Translations under genes and position numbers: made by a program
Shown here: piece after piece, positions 47,199-57,700 of the stretch
Layout: every line of letters starts with the position of its first letter
How positions within the stretch are numbered: the stretch's first letter is position 1
Notes under the pieces: model-generated
The model's input: only the letters and a program-made list of their open reading frames with translations
The model's database searches: none
Told to the model about the DNA's origin: nothing
Source of the DNA: Lithodes maja
Taxonomy: Eukaryota > Arthropoda > Malacostraca > Decapoda > Lithodidae
Direction of reading: 5' to 3'
NCBI GenBank assembly: GCA_037953745.1
Contig: JBAKBP010013042.1
Location: forward strand, 1 to 64,000
DNA length: 64,000 nucleotides

Positions 47199-50100
47199 TG
47201 TGGTTGTGGGGTTTTGAACAGAAATATTGAGAGTGTAAATGAGAGGTTAAATGGAACAATTTTAGCGTCAGGCGAAAGCGATAAGGATATTCAGTCTCAT
47301 GCTAAAAATGATGACTATAATGCAAATGATAGTAGTGATGGTGCAACGGAAGATAGAAATGTCGCTAAAAACAAAGGTAAATTAGGTATAAAGAAAAGAA
47401 GTAAATTGAGAGTATATTACACAAACTGTAGGAGTCTATGTAACAAAATGAACGAACTTAGAGCCCTTGTTAGCAAAGAAAATATAGACATAATAGCGCT
47501 AACTGAAACGTGGATTAATACAGAAACCAGGCATTTTTTAGCAGAATTTGATATACCAGGATATAGTTTGTTTAAATATGACCGAACAAGTAAGAGGGGT
47601 GGCGGTATATCAGTGTTTGTCAGTACATTAAAAAGCTGTATTAAATCAGGTATTAGACTAAATAACGATAATGAAAGTGTTTGGGTAGAGGTTAACGAAG
47701 GTAGTGAGACCATAGTTATTGGAGTTATGTATAGACCGCCAAATATGAGTAGAAATGACGGAACGTCATTATGGGAGGAAATTAAAATGGCATCAAGGTT
47801 TAGCAATGTGTGCATTATGGGGGATTTTAATTTTCCGAATATAGATTGGCAGCATCAAATAGGAGACTCTGATTCTGAGGAGTTTATAGAGGTAGTACAA
47901 GATAGTTTTTTATTTCAATTCATAGATACGCCGACTAGAGGTAATAATATTCTCGATTTAGTTTTCAGTAACAATGAACATATGGTAAATAATGTAGAGA
48001 TAGGGAACCACCTAGGAAATAGTGACCACAATTCTGTGTATTTTAATATACAATGGAAAGGTAATACCAGAGAGAATACAACATTAATACCTGACTTTAG
48101 AAAAGCCAATTATGGTGGGTTAAGAAGAGCCCTATTAGCGGACCCTATGGTCAAAAAATTAAGTCGATCCAGGTGTCCAAATGAGTGTACCCCTTCTCAG
48201 GCACCTGTCATCTTAAGTCAGGAAGAGACGTCAACCTTGGTAGATACATACGATAATTTTATCAAGTCAGTATTCAATGCACAAAATAAATACATCCCCA
48301 AAAGAAAATTTAGATCAACACAGAACCAACCCAAATGGATGAATAATAGACTATTAGATCTTCTAGGACAAAAGAGAGGAATATATAGAAAAATTAGAAA
48401 AGGCGAAATTCACCTACTTGCTTACTATCAGAATCTATCAAGACAGGTAAAAAAGGATATTAGGAAAGAAAAAAGAAATTATGAAATTAAGGTTACCAAT
48501 GACTCAAAAAATAATCCTAAAGCTTTTTACCAACTATATAAATCCAAGGTTAGAGATGTAATTGGTCCCCTTAAAACTTCGATAGGAGAAATGACAGAAA
48601 ATGATTTAGAAATGTGCAGTACATTAAATAGTCAATTTCTTTCCGTTTTCACTAATGAAAATTTGGCACAGTTTCCAGAAGCCTGTAAGGTATATAGCGA
48701 TAGTATAGAAAATAGGTTAAGTACGGTTACTATAAGTAGAAATGATGTGCTTAAGGAAATTGACAGACTGAAACCTCATAAATCGCCTGGTCCTGATGAG
48801 GTATATGCTAGAGTATTAAAAGAATGTAGGGATGAGTTAAGTTACCCATTAACATTTTTATTTAACAAGTCATTGGAGACAGGTATAGTTCCAGAAGCTT
48901 GGAAGCTTGCAAACGTAGTTCCGATCTTCAAAAAAGGTGACAAATCAATAGCATCCAATTACCGTCCCATTAGTCTTACATCAATCATAGGAAAGCTACT
49001 AGAGTCAATTATTGCTAGTAAAATTAGAAACCACTTAGATACATTTAATTTAATAAATTCTTCTCAGCATGGATTCACTCAGGGACGTTCTTGCCTTACT
49101 AATTTGCTTAGTTTTTTCTCAGAGGTATATGAAGCAGTAGATAATGACAAGTCATATGATATAATATATTTAGATTTCAGTAAAGCTTTCGACAGAGTCC
49201 CCCATGAGAGATTGATGAGAAAGGTTGAGGCGCATGGAATAGGTGGGGCGTTGTTGGGATGGATTAGGTCATGGCTATTTGGTAGGAAGCAGAGAGTCAG
49301 CATAAATGGTACGAAGTCAGAATGGGGAGCAGTCAAAAGTGGTGTCCCCCAGGGATTTGTATTAGGTCCTCTGTTGTTTGTTATATACATAAATGACCTT
49401 GATTTAGGTATAACTAGTAGGATAAGTAAATTTGCAGACGATACCAAAATGGGGAGAACAATTGATTCAGATAGAGATATAGAGTGCCTCCAAAGGGATC
49501 TAGATACCTTACACGAATGGTCAGTAAATTGGCAGATGAAGTTTAACATTGACAAATGCAAGGTATTAAAGATAGGGAAGATGCATACAAATGTTAAATA
49601 TAAACTAGCTAATGTGGAATTAGAAAACTCGAATTGTGAGAAAGATCTAGGTGTGTTTGTTAGCAATGATTTGAAGCCTAGACAACAGTGTATAAGCGTT
49701 CGAAACAAGGCAAACAGGATTCTCGGGTTCATTTCAAGGAGTGTGAGTAACAGAACTGCTGATGTTATCTTAAAACTTTACTTGTCATTAGTGAGACCCC
49801 ATATGGATTATGCTGTTCAATTTTGGTGTCCTTATTACAGAATGGACATAGATTCATTGGAGAGAGTACAACGTAGAATGACAAAAATGATCCATAATAT
49901 TAGAAATCTTCCGTATAAAGAAAGGTTGAAGAAATTAGGCTTACATTCGTTAGAGAGACGCAGAGTTAGAGGGGATATGATAGAGGTGTTCAAGTGGGTT
50001 AGTGGGATTAACAAAGGGGACATGACAAATGTACTAAAGCTCAGTGATAGCGAAAGAACTCATACCAATGGTTTCAAATTAGATAAATTTCGTTTCAGAA

Positions 50101-50240
50101 AAGATATAGGCAAATATTGGTTTGGTCACAGAGTTGTAGATGGGTGGAATGGACTACCAAGTGCTATAGTGGGATTAAAAACGATAGGGAGCTTTAAGAT
50201 AAAATTGGATAAGCATATGGACGAGAAGGGTTGGGTGTGA
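47199..50240 (+). CDS. LINE endonuclease-reverse transcriptase (ORF2), N-terminally truncated but open
   Basis: 1013 codons open to the TGA at 50240; upstream the frame only runs on into satellite. Numbering from 47199: APE endonuclease with YTNCRSL (about 74), LTETW (E103), GDFNFPNIDW (D209, N211) and SDHN (D276, H277); RT with LKPHKSPGPDEV, NYRPISLTS, QHGFTQGRSCLTNL, motif A DFSKAFDRVP (D659), motif B GVPQGFVLGPLLF, motif C FADD (D747, D748), and a C-terminal WCPYY...LERVQRRMTKMI and RRVRGDMIEVFK region usual for CR1-type proteins. In motif B, PQGF replaces the more usual PQGS. The catalytic residues are all present. It lacks its own promoter and probably its native start. Confidence 0.9.
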   Translation, partial: CGCGVLNRNIESVNERLNGTILASGESDKDIQSHAKNDDYNANDSSDGATEDRNVAKNKGKLGIKKRSKLRVYYTNCRSLCNKMNELRALVSKENIDIIALTETWINTETRHFLAEFDIPGYSLFKYDRTSKRGGGISVFVSTLKSCIKSGIRLNNDNESVWVEVNEGSETIVIGVMYRPPNMSRNDGTSLWEEIKMASRFSNVCIMGDFNFPNIDWQHQIGDSDSEEFIEVVQDSFLFQFIDTPTRGNNILDLVFSNNEHMVNNVEIGNHLGNSDHNSVYFNIQWKGNTRENTTLIPDFRKANYGGLRRALLADPMVKKLSRSRCPNECTPSQAPVILSQEETSTLVDTYDNFIKSVFNAQNKYIPKRKFRSTQNQPKWMNNRLLDLLGQKRGIYRKIRKGEIHLLAYYQNLSRQVKKDIRKEKRNYEIKVTNDSKNNPKAFYQLYKSKVRDVIGPLKTSIGEMTENDLEMCSTLNSQFLSVFTNENLAQFPEACKVYSDSIENRLSTVTISRNDVLKEIDRLKPHKSPGPDEVYARVLKECRDELSYPLTFLFNKSLETGIVPEAWKLANVVPIFKKGDKSIASNYRPISLTSIIGKLLESIIASKIRNHLDTFNLINSSQHGFTQGRSCLTNLLSFFSEVYEAVDNDKSYDIIYLDFSKAFDRVPHERLMRKVEAHGIGGALLGWIRSWLFGRKQRVSINGTKSEWGAVKSGVPQGFVLGPLLFVIYINDLDLGITSRISKFADDTKMGRTIDSDRDIECLQRDLDTLHEWSVNWQMKFNIDKCKVLKIGKMHTNVKYKLANVELENSNCEKDLGVFVSNDLKPRQQCISVRNKANRILGFISRSVSNRTADVILKLYLSLVRPHMDYAVQFWCPYYRMDIDSLERVQRRMTKMIHNIRNLPYKERLKKLGLHSLERRRVRGDMIEVFKWVSGINKGDMTNVLKLSDSERTHTNGFKLDKFRFRKDIGKYWFGHRVVDGWNGLPSAIVGLKTIGSFKIKLDKHMDEKGWV

Positions 50241-50452
50241 AGGGGGATCAGCAGGGTTGGGCCAATCAGCGCTCTGCAGACCCCCGTAATCCTGTGTTAA
50301 TCTCTAACCGTTTTGGTAAGATGATCCTCAGGGTATTAGAGTGTTGAGCCAATAATTGGGCTTTGTAATTGGGGTTGTGTGGGACAGCCTTGCTTAGGCC
50401 AATCGGCTTTCTGCAGACTCCCATTTTCTTATGTTCTTATGTTCTTATGTTC
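47199..50452 (+). mobile_element. CR1-like LINE, 5' truncated, inserted in the satellite
   Basis: Satellite on both sides. The element begins at TGTGGTTGTGGGG inside its ORF and ends in a (TTATGTTC)n tail (about 50429-50452), the kind of 8-bp terminal repeat known for CR1/L2-type LINEs. The 3' UTR is about 210 bp (50241-50452). ORF1 and the 5' UTR are absent, as expected for 5' truncation during target-primed reverse transcription. The target duplication is not clear in repetitive DNA. Confidence 0.88.
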
Positions 50453-52716
50453 TCTCATTTTTTCCCATTCTCTCTTTGCTTCCCATTCTCTCCTTGCTTC
50501 CCATTCTCTCATTACTTTCCATGCTCGTATTGCTTCCCATTCTCTCATTGCTTCCCATTCTCTCCTTCCTCACCATTCTCTCCTTACTGCCCATTCACTC
50601 CTTCCTCCCCATTCTCTCCTTGCTTCCCATTCCCTCATTGCTTCACATTCTCTCCTTGCTCCCCATTCTCTCCTTATTCCCTATTCTCTCCTTCCTCCCC
50701 ATTCTCTCATTTTTTCCCATTCTCTCTTTGATTCCCATTCTCTCCTTGCTTCCCATTCTCTCATTACTTTCCATGCTCGTATTGCTTCCCATTCTCTCAT
50801 TGCTTCCCATTCTCTCCTTCCTCACCATTCTCTCCTTACTGCCCATTCACTCCTTCCTCCCCTTCCTCTCCTTGCTTCCCATGCTCTCATTGCTTCCCAT
50901 TCTCCCCTTCCTTCCCATTCTCTCCTTCTTCACCATTCTCTCCTTGCTTCCCATCCTCTCCTTCCATCCCATGTTCTCGTTGCTTCCCTTTCTCTCATTG
51001 CTTCCCATTCTCTCATTGCTTCTCATTTTCTCCTTCCTACCCATTCTCTCATTGCTTCCCATTCTCTCATTGCTCCCCATTCTCTCTTTCCTCCCCAATC
51101 TCTCCTTGCTTTCATTATCTCATTGCTTCCCATTCTCTCATTGCTTCCCATTCTCTCATTGCTTCCCATTCTCGTATTGCTTCCCATTCTCGTATTGCTT
51201 CCCATTTTCTCATTGCTTCCTACTCTCTCCTTCCTCCCCATTCTCTCCTAACGTCCTATTATCTCATTACTTCCCATTCTCCCATTGCTTCCCATTATAT
51301 CCTTGCTCCACATTTTCTCCTTGCTTCCCATTCTCTCATTGTTTCCCATTCTCTCATTGCTTCCCATTCTCTCATTGCTTCCCATTCTCTTATTGCTTCC
51401 CATTCTCTCCTTGCTTCCCATTCTCTCATTGCTTCCCATTCTCTCATTGCTTCCTATTTTCTCCTTCCTCCTTAATCTATCCTTGCTTCTCATTTTCTCA
51501 TTACTTCCCATTCTCCCATTGCTTCCCATTATATCATAGCTTCCCATTCTCCCCTTCCTCCCCATGTTCTCGTTGCTTCCCTTTCTCTCATTGATTCCCA
51601 TACTCTCATTGCTTCCCATTCTCTCCTTCCTCCCCCTTATCTCCTTGCTTCCCATTCTCTCTTTGCTTCCCATTCTCTCATTGGTCCCCATTCTCTCCTT
51701 CCTCCACATTCTATCCTTCCTCCCCATTCTCCCCTTCCTCCCCATTCTCTCCTTGCTTCCCATTCTCTCATTGCTTCCCATTCTCTCATTGCTGCCCATT
51801 CTCTCATTGCTTCCCATTTTCTCCTTGCTTCCCATTTCTCATTGCTTCCCATTCTCTCATTGCTTCCCATTCTCTCATTCCTTCCCATTCTCTCCTTCCT
51901 CCCCATTCTCTCATTGTTTCCCATTCTCTCTTTGCTTCCCATTCTCTCCTTGCTTCCTATTCTCTCATTACTTTCCATGCTCTCATTGCTTCCCATTCTC
52001 TCCTTGCTTCCCATTCTCTCCTTCCTCCCCATTCTCTCCTTACTTCCCATTCACTCCTTCCTCCCCATTCTCTCCTTGCTTCCCATTCCCTCATTGCTTC
52101 ACATTCTCTCCTTGCTCCCCATTATCTCCTTATTCCCTATTCTCTCCTTCCACCCCATGTTCTCGTTGCTTCCCTTTCTCTCATTGCTTCCCATTCTCTC
52201 ATTGCTTCCCTTTCTCTCCTTGCTTCCCATTCTCCCCTTCCTTCCCATTCTCTCCTCCTTCACCATTCTCTCCTTGTTTCCCATTCTCTCCTTCCACCCC
52301 ATGTTCTCGTTGCTTCCCTTTCTCTCATTGCTTCCCATTCTCTCATTGCTTCCCATTCTCTCATTGCTTCCCATTCTTGTATTGCTTCCCATTCTCGTAT
52401 TGCTTCCCATTCTCTCATTGCTTCCCATTCTCTCATTGCTTCCTACTCTCTCCTTCCTCCCCATTTTCTCCTAGCGTCCTATTATCTCATTACTTCCCAT
52501 TCTCTCCTTGCTTCCCATTCCCTCATTGCTTCACATTCTCTCCTTGCTCCCCATTCTCTCTTTATTCCCTATTCTCTCCTTGCTTCCCATTCTCTCATTC
52601 CACCCCATGATCTCATTGCTTCCCTTTCTCTCATTGCTTCCCATTCTCTCATTGCTTCCCTTTCTCTCCTTGCTTCCCATGCTCTCATTGCTTTCAATTC
52701 TCCCCTTCCTTCCCAT
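50453..52716. repeat. 18-bp satellite, right block
   Basis: Continuation of the same array, about 2.3 kb. It includes the marker block near 51565 and a short tandem duplication (about 50455-50645 repeated at 50700-50860). It ends at TCCCAT, where the copy 4 LTR begins. Confidence 0.95.
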
Positions 52717-54563
52717 TGTGACGCATGCCGAGTATGAGCATGCTGTACAGAACGCTCAGTCAGACCCCACTCTCGCTAGGATCGTCAGGGCAGGAACTTT
52801 GGCTGTAGTCCGTGTAGAGTTTCCTAACTCAGTTTATGTGAGCCGTTGTACTATAAGTATTATAATTATGTATTTTGTTTTCTTCTAAGTCAACGAGTTC
52901 TATTTTATATCATTAGATAATTATAAGTATTGTGTGTGGGACTTATATATAATGAGGAGAAGAGAGAGAGTTATGTAACGACGGCCAGTGAGCGCGCCAC
53001 GAGGTAGGTAGGCCTCCCTCCCTCCTCCCTCCTCAAGCGCGTGGGAAATCCTTTGTCGATCCCAGATTGAGAGAGAATATGACGTAATGATTGTCAGTGG
53101 GCGGTCCTTAGTAGTTTGCGATATGCCGCTAGAGGGCCGAGTATAAAAAGGAGAGGTCCTCGCCACAATTCTTTAGAACTCATCAGGCAGAGCGACTTCT
53201 CATATCCCTTGCAACTATCCATATTCTTCCGACTGATGTGAACTTTCTCTACTCTCTGAACAGCCTATCTTCTTCTCTTCTCGTCCCTTTTTAACCCATG
53301 ATCCCTTTGGTGCAGATTTAGTCAGCCAAAGTATTATCGCTTGAGTTCTCACGAGATATATGCCTGTTAGATAGCCTATTTTGGAAGGGATAACTAGAAT
53401 AGGATTGATTGATGTTTGTTGCACTCGTATATGCATTTCCCTGTGTACGATTATCCATGTTCCTGTTTTCTGCTGGTTTAGGTAATGCTAGACTGGGATA
53501 GGGTTTCGGGAGTTGTGATTTCCTATGAGTACTAGGTTTTGGTTGAACCGGTACAATTGCAACGGAGACGTGGGAAGCCTAGGTGGTCTTTCTGACTGTG
53601 TACCTTGAGAGTTTAGCACTGTGTTGCGAGTGAGGGCTTTTGCCTCTGCCACCCAACACTGTGCTATCTCGTTTGCTTGACTTTGAGAGGATCGCCAGGA
53701 GAGAACCAGATACTAGTGATCTGGATCTCTCAAGAGAGCATCCCGTCAATTAACGTAATTTGGCCGCACAGTCTTAAGGACCTCGCTAGGCTACGAGCCG
53801 CTTGCTCAGCCATTGTTTCCTAACCTTAGATATCCCAGCTAGACTTTGCTCGACCAGCAGATACAGCATAGTATTGAAGCTTCTCCTTATGTATGTTATT
53901 GTTTATGCACTATTGATTTCATGTGTGGCACGCTTAGCTACTTTAGAGATTAGTGGCCCACGAGCACAATCCTAGTAGGCTATTGTCAGTGCATTGTCGG
54001 AGTACTTCTTCTTAATGTTTGCCATTTACTATTGTCTATTCTTATAATTCTTCTTATGTCAATTTAAAGCCTTTAATATTAGTTAATTGCCAGTGTGTTA
54101 CTTATTGAATTGCTGTTCAAAATCCGATACTTACTTCTTACGAGTATTCGAGAAGCATCTAACTTTATCAGAAGATTCCTTGCTTGATGCTCGAGGACTA
54201 TTGTTTAACGTAACGTAATAGTGCCGATCCGAAGTAGAGGGTGGAGGACTTCTTAAGTTCTTAGTCAAGGGTGGATTACTTCGGCTTCGGCCAACACTAT
54301 TCTTTAGTGTTGTAGTACTTTCTTCTTTGTTTGATTGTTGACCAGACTAGATAACTCCCGTCTTGTTATTAGTCTGTTGTGTGAAACGCTAGTACCGAGT
54401 TCTTGTATACCCCGTTATAGCAGATAGAACTCTGGAGGGTAGTGGCGTTTTTTGTTCGGCTGGCAGTACTCTGGGGTTGGGATCGTGTGTTTCCGTTGTG
54501 GCAGCGAGCCATACTCGAGTCCTGTGTAAGAGCCCTAGTGTACCCGAGTGCCCGGTCGTAACA
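52717..54563 (+). repeat. 5' LTR of copy 4 (1847 bp)
   Basis: Starts TGTGACGCATGCCGAG after satellite and ends CCGGTCGTAACA. It matches 60407-61303 over its first 887 bp, apart from a 14-bp shorter CCTCC repeat near 53013-53035, a small indel near 52917 and one visible substitution (AATGAGG against AATAAGG). The second half resembles the old LTR at 16370-17433. Confidence 0.93.
53142..53148 (+). promoter_or_regulatory. TATA box, copy 4 5' LTR
   Basis: GAGTATAAAAAGGAG, with a probable start region about 30 bp downstream (TTCTTTAGAACTCATCAGG). It would drive the genomic RNA. The same box is in the 3' LTR at 60842-60848. Confidence 0.65.
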
Positions 54564-54565
54564 AA

Positions 54566-54573
54566 TGGCGACC
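54566..54573 (+). promoter_or_regulatory. Primer binding site, copy 4
   Basis: TGGCGACC two bases after the LTR end. A leader of about 200 bp with a T run (54660-54670) follows, up to the gag ATG. Confidence 0.75.
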
Positions 54574-54778
54574 TTGCTTAGGATTTTGTGAACAGTATAA
54601 TTTTTTGCAGAGTTGTACAACATTTGTTTGTTCGTACTTTAGCGTACATATTGAAGAATATTTTTTTTTTTGTAAGGCAATTAGGAGAGCATTTAAGAGA
54701 CTCCAGTTAATTTAGTAATTAGTGCTTACATAAGGGAGTTTAACACTTTTGTCTCGAGAATTTTTTGTGAACTTCAGT

Positions 54779-57700
54779 ATGTCGTGCCCTAGTACTGACG
54801 AGGAGCGAGAGATGCCATTTGAGGAGGTGCCGTTAGTAACTAGTGAGGAGGATGCTAGACTTTTTGTGAGTAAGCAGTACCATGTGACGGAGGGGAGGCT
54901 GACTGGGGTGGATATTTATGGCTTGCACCTGATAGCCAAGGTTTTGGGCAGATCCAGTGTAGTAGGGATGTCCAAGGGGGAGCTGATTTCCTGGGTGTTG
55001 CGTGGGCGACATGGGGTTTCGGAGGAGAGGGCGTTTGGGGGGGTTCCTCCCCAGATCCCCTCTCACTCGACTCCCACAGTGCCGTCCACTCAGTTGCCGG
55101 AGGTTAGCACTCTCCCACAGAGGGATGAGAATTGGAAGATTGGAGTGCCCTCGGGCGGTGCGTATGGTGGTTCCCCAGTTCTTGCCCCCCCTCCTTCAGT
55201 AGTGGCAGCTCCCTCTTCCTGCCTGTCTCCAGATATGATATTTAGACTTGAGCTTGCTAAAATTGAGTCTAGGAAGTATGAGATTGAGGCTGAGACTAGG
55301 AAGCATGAGATTGAGGTTAGGAGGCAGGAGGATGAGACCAGGAGGCATGAGGCTGAGGTTAGGAGGCACGAGGCTGAGCTTAGGTACGACTCAGAGAAAT
55401 ATTGTGCTCAAATAGATTTAGATAAGACTCGTGCAGAGTCGACAGGGATTCGGATGGGCCGTGAGGGCCAAGTAAGAGAACAGTCCTTGTCCCACTTAGT
55501 CAAGTTGGTGCCGGCATTTAGTGAAACTGAAGTCACAGAATTTTTTAATCGTTTTGAGAAGAAGTGTAGGGAGCATAATTGGCCTGAAGAGAAGTGGGCA
55601 GCTCTGGTCTCCTCAAGACTTACGGGTAAGGGTCTGAAGGCTTATGATGCACTGCCTTTAGAGTCTTGCATTGACTACCCAGAATTGAAGAGAGCTGTCC
55701 TACGGGCATACGAGTTGCAACCAGAAACATATCGATTGAAGTTTCGGGGTGTTACAAAGACTAGGGAGGCGACCTTTCTTGAACATGCCCGGGACTTAAA
55801 AGATGCACTTACAAACTGGACACGTTCTGAGAAAGCTGAGACGGCCGAACAGTTGACTGAGCTGTTTCTGCTCGAGCAGTTTTATAAGTGTACAGGTGCA
55901 GAAATGACTTTAACTATTAAAGAAAAGAATCCAAAAACTCTACAGGAGGCAGCTGAGATGGCTGACCTCCGGCTATCATTAATTCGTGGGTGCGGGTCTG
56001 CCCAGCGTAGTGAGGCAGGTAACAAGGGGCGTGACGCCCCACCCCCCCGAGTTAGTAATATATCTTATGCAAACAAGTACAAGAGTTACGATACCAAGAC
56101 TGACCACAAGACTAGCACCGTCCCATTTAAGAAGGGGCCGGGCCCTTCCCAGTACCAAGGGAAGCCCAAAGGGGAGTTAGAGTGTTATCAATGTCATAAA
56201 AAGGGGCACTTTGCAAGAGTCTGTCCTAGCAAACCACCTACAGCAGCTGTGTCTTTGGCCTGCAACATTGGTGTGTCTCTGAAGTCTTCTGAGTTTGCCC
56301 GGGGCAGTTCGTCAGAGGCTGAGGCACAGCCAGTGCAGAAGCACCTGGGAGGCTCGAACCCTGCTCAGGATGTTTTTTGCGACCATAGAGGACGGGGTTG
56401 CGTGATGTGGGCGGGGCGCAAGCATGGAGTAGAGGTCTTGCGTGATACAGGTGCTTCCCAGACTTTGATGAAAAACTTGACTGGCTACCCTATAAATGCG
56501 GCTCGGGTGGTAGTGGTGCAGGGTATTAATGCAACTCGGTCATACCCGCTGGTGCGGTTGGAGTTGGAGGTGGATGGTGTGGCACGTGAATTGGATGTTG
56601 GGATTGTGGAGAAACTGCCAGTGGAGGGCGTCGACCTTCTTCTCGGCAACGACTTTGCAATGCCCGCTTCTGAGGTTCTACCCTTAGTCGTTGCCGAGAG
56701 GCCGGCCGACGTGAGTAGGGAAGAGCGAGAGTGGGTCGAGCGGTGCCAGGCACAACCCATGGCGTGTGCTGTCACCCGAGCTCGGGCAGCTAAAGTGTCA
56801 CAGCCTAGTCCTCCGTCTTCAGACCAGCAGAGGAACGATCAACAGGAGGAGGCTAAAGCTGGAGTTGGTTTTAAGAGTTTTGACTCGGCGGCTCTCCTGG
56901 GTGATTCAGTATTAGCACCATTACTTAGTTCTGGAGTAGCCCCTGGGCCTGTCATCGAGAGTGACGAGGCTGGGCATGACGAGTCTCCACGACAGCAACG
57001 TTATGAACATCGAGAGAGACAGAGGGAGCAGCCCAGTATCGGGGAGGGTCATGCATTGCTCCGGGAGCAGTTAGATCGCTTGGCACCCTCAGATATACGT
57101 CGGTTGCAGCTGGAGGACCCTGAGCTCCAAACGTGTGCTAATGGAGCTGTGGAGCTCGACGAGGACGGTGATGCACAGCCGGGAGATTTTTTTTATTTAG
57201 ATGGCATCCTCTATCGGCGTTTTCAAGACCCTAACCGTAGCTGGAAAAAGGGGTCCGGAGTAGTGGACCAGTTGGTGGTGCCGCGGGAGTGCAGGGATAG
57301 CCTACTGAGTTTGGCGCATGACACACCGCTGGCAGGACATTTGGGGGTAAGAAAAACGGTGGCGGCTTTGGGGAAGTTGTTTTGGTGGCCGGGGATGAAG
57401 TCTCATGTGCAGTCATGGATAAACTCATGTGATATTTGTCAACGGGTCGGGAAACCAAACCAAGTTATTCCTAAAGCTCCGTTGCACCCTATTCCGGTAA
57501 TTGGGCCACCTTTTAGTAAGATTGTTGTTGACATGGTTAGTCCACTCCCTCCCACAAAGGCTGGTAATAAATTTTTGTTAACCATCATGGATGTTGCCAC
57601 TAGATACCCCGATGCATACCCCATGAAAAACGGCATGGCTAAGACGGTAGTCAGTAACTTGTTGTGGTACTTTTCAAGGTACGGGTACCCGGAGGAGATT

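Noticed and set aside
54749..54778. Ten-residue upstream extension of the copy 4 polyprotein
   Set aside because: It begins with TTG rather than ATG; the ATG at 54779 aligns with the starts of the other copies.
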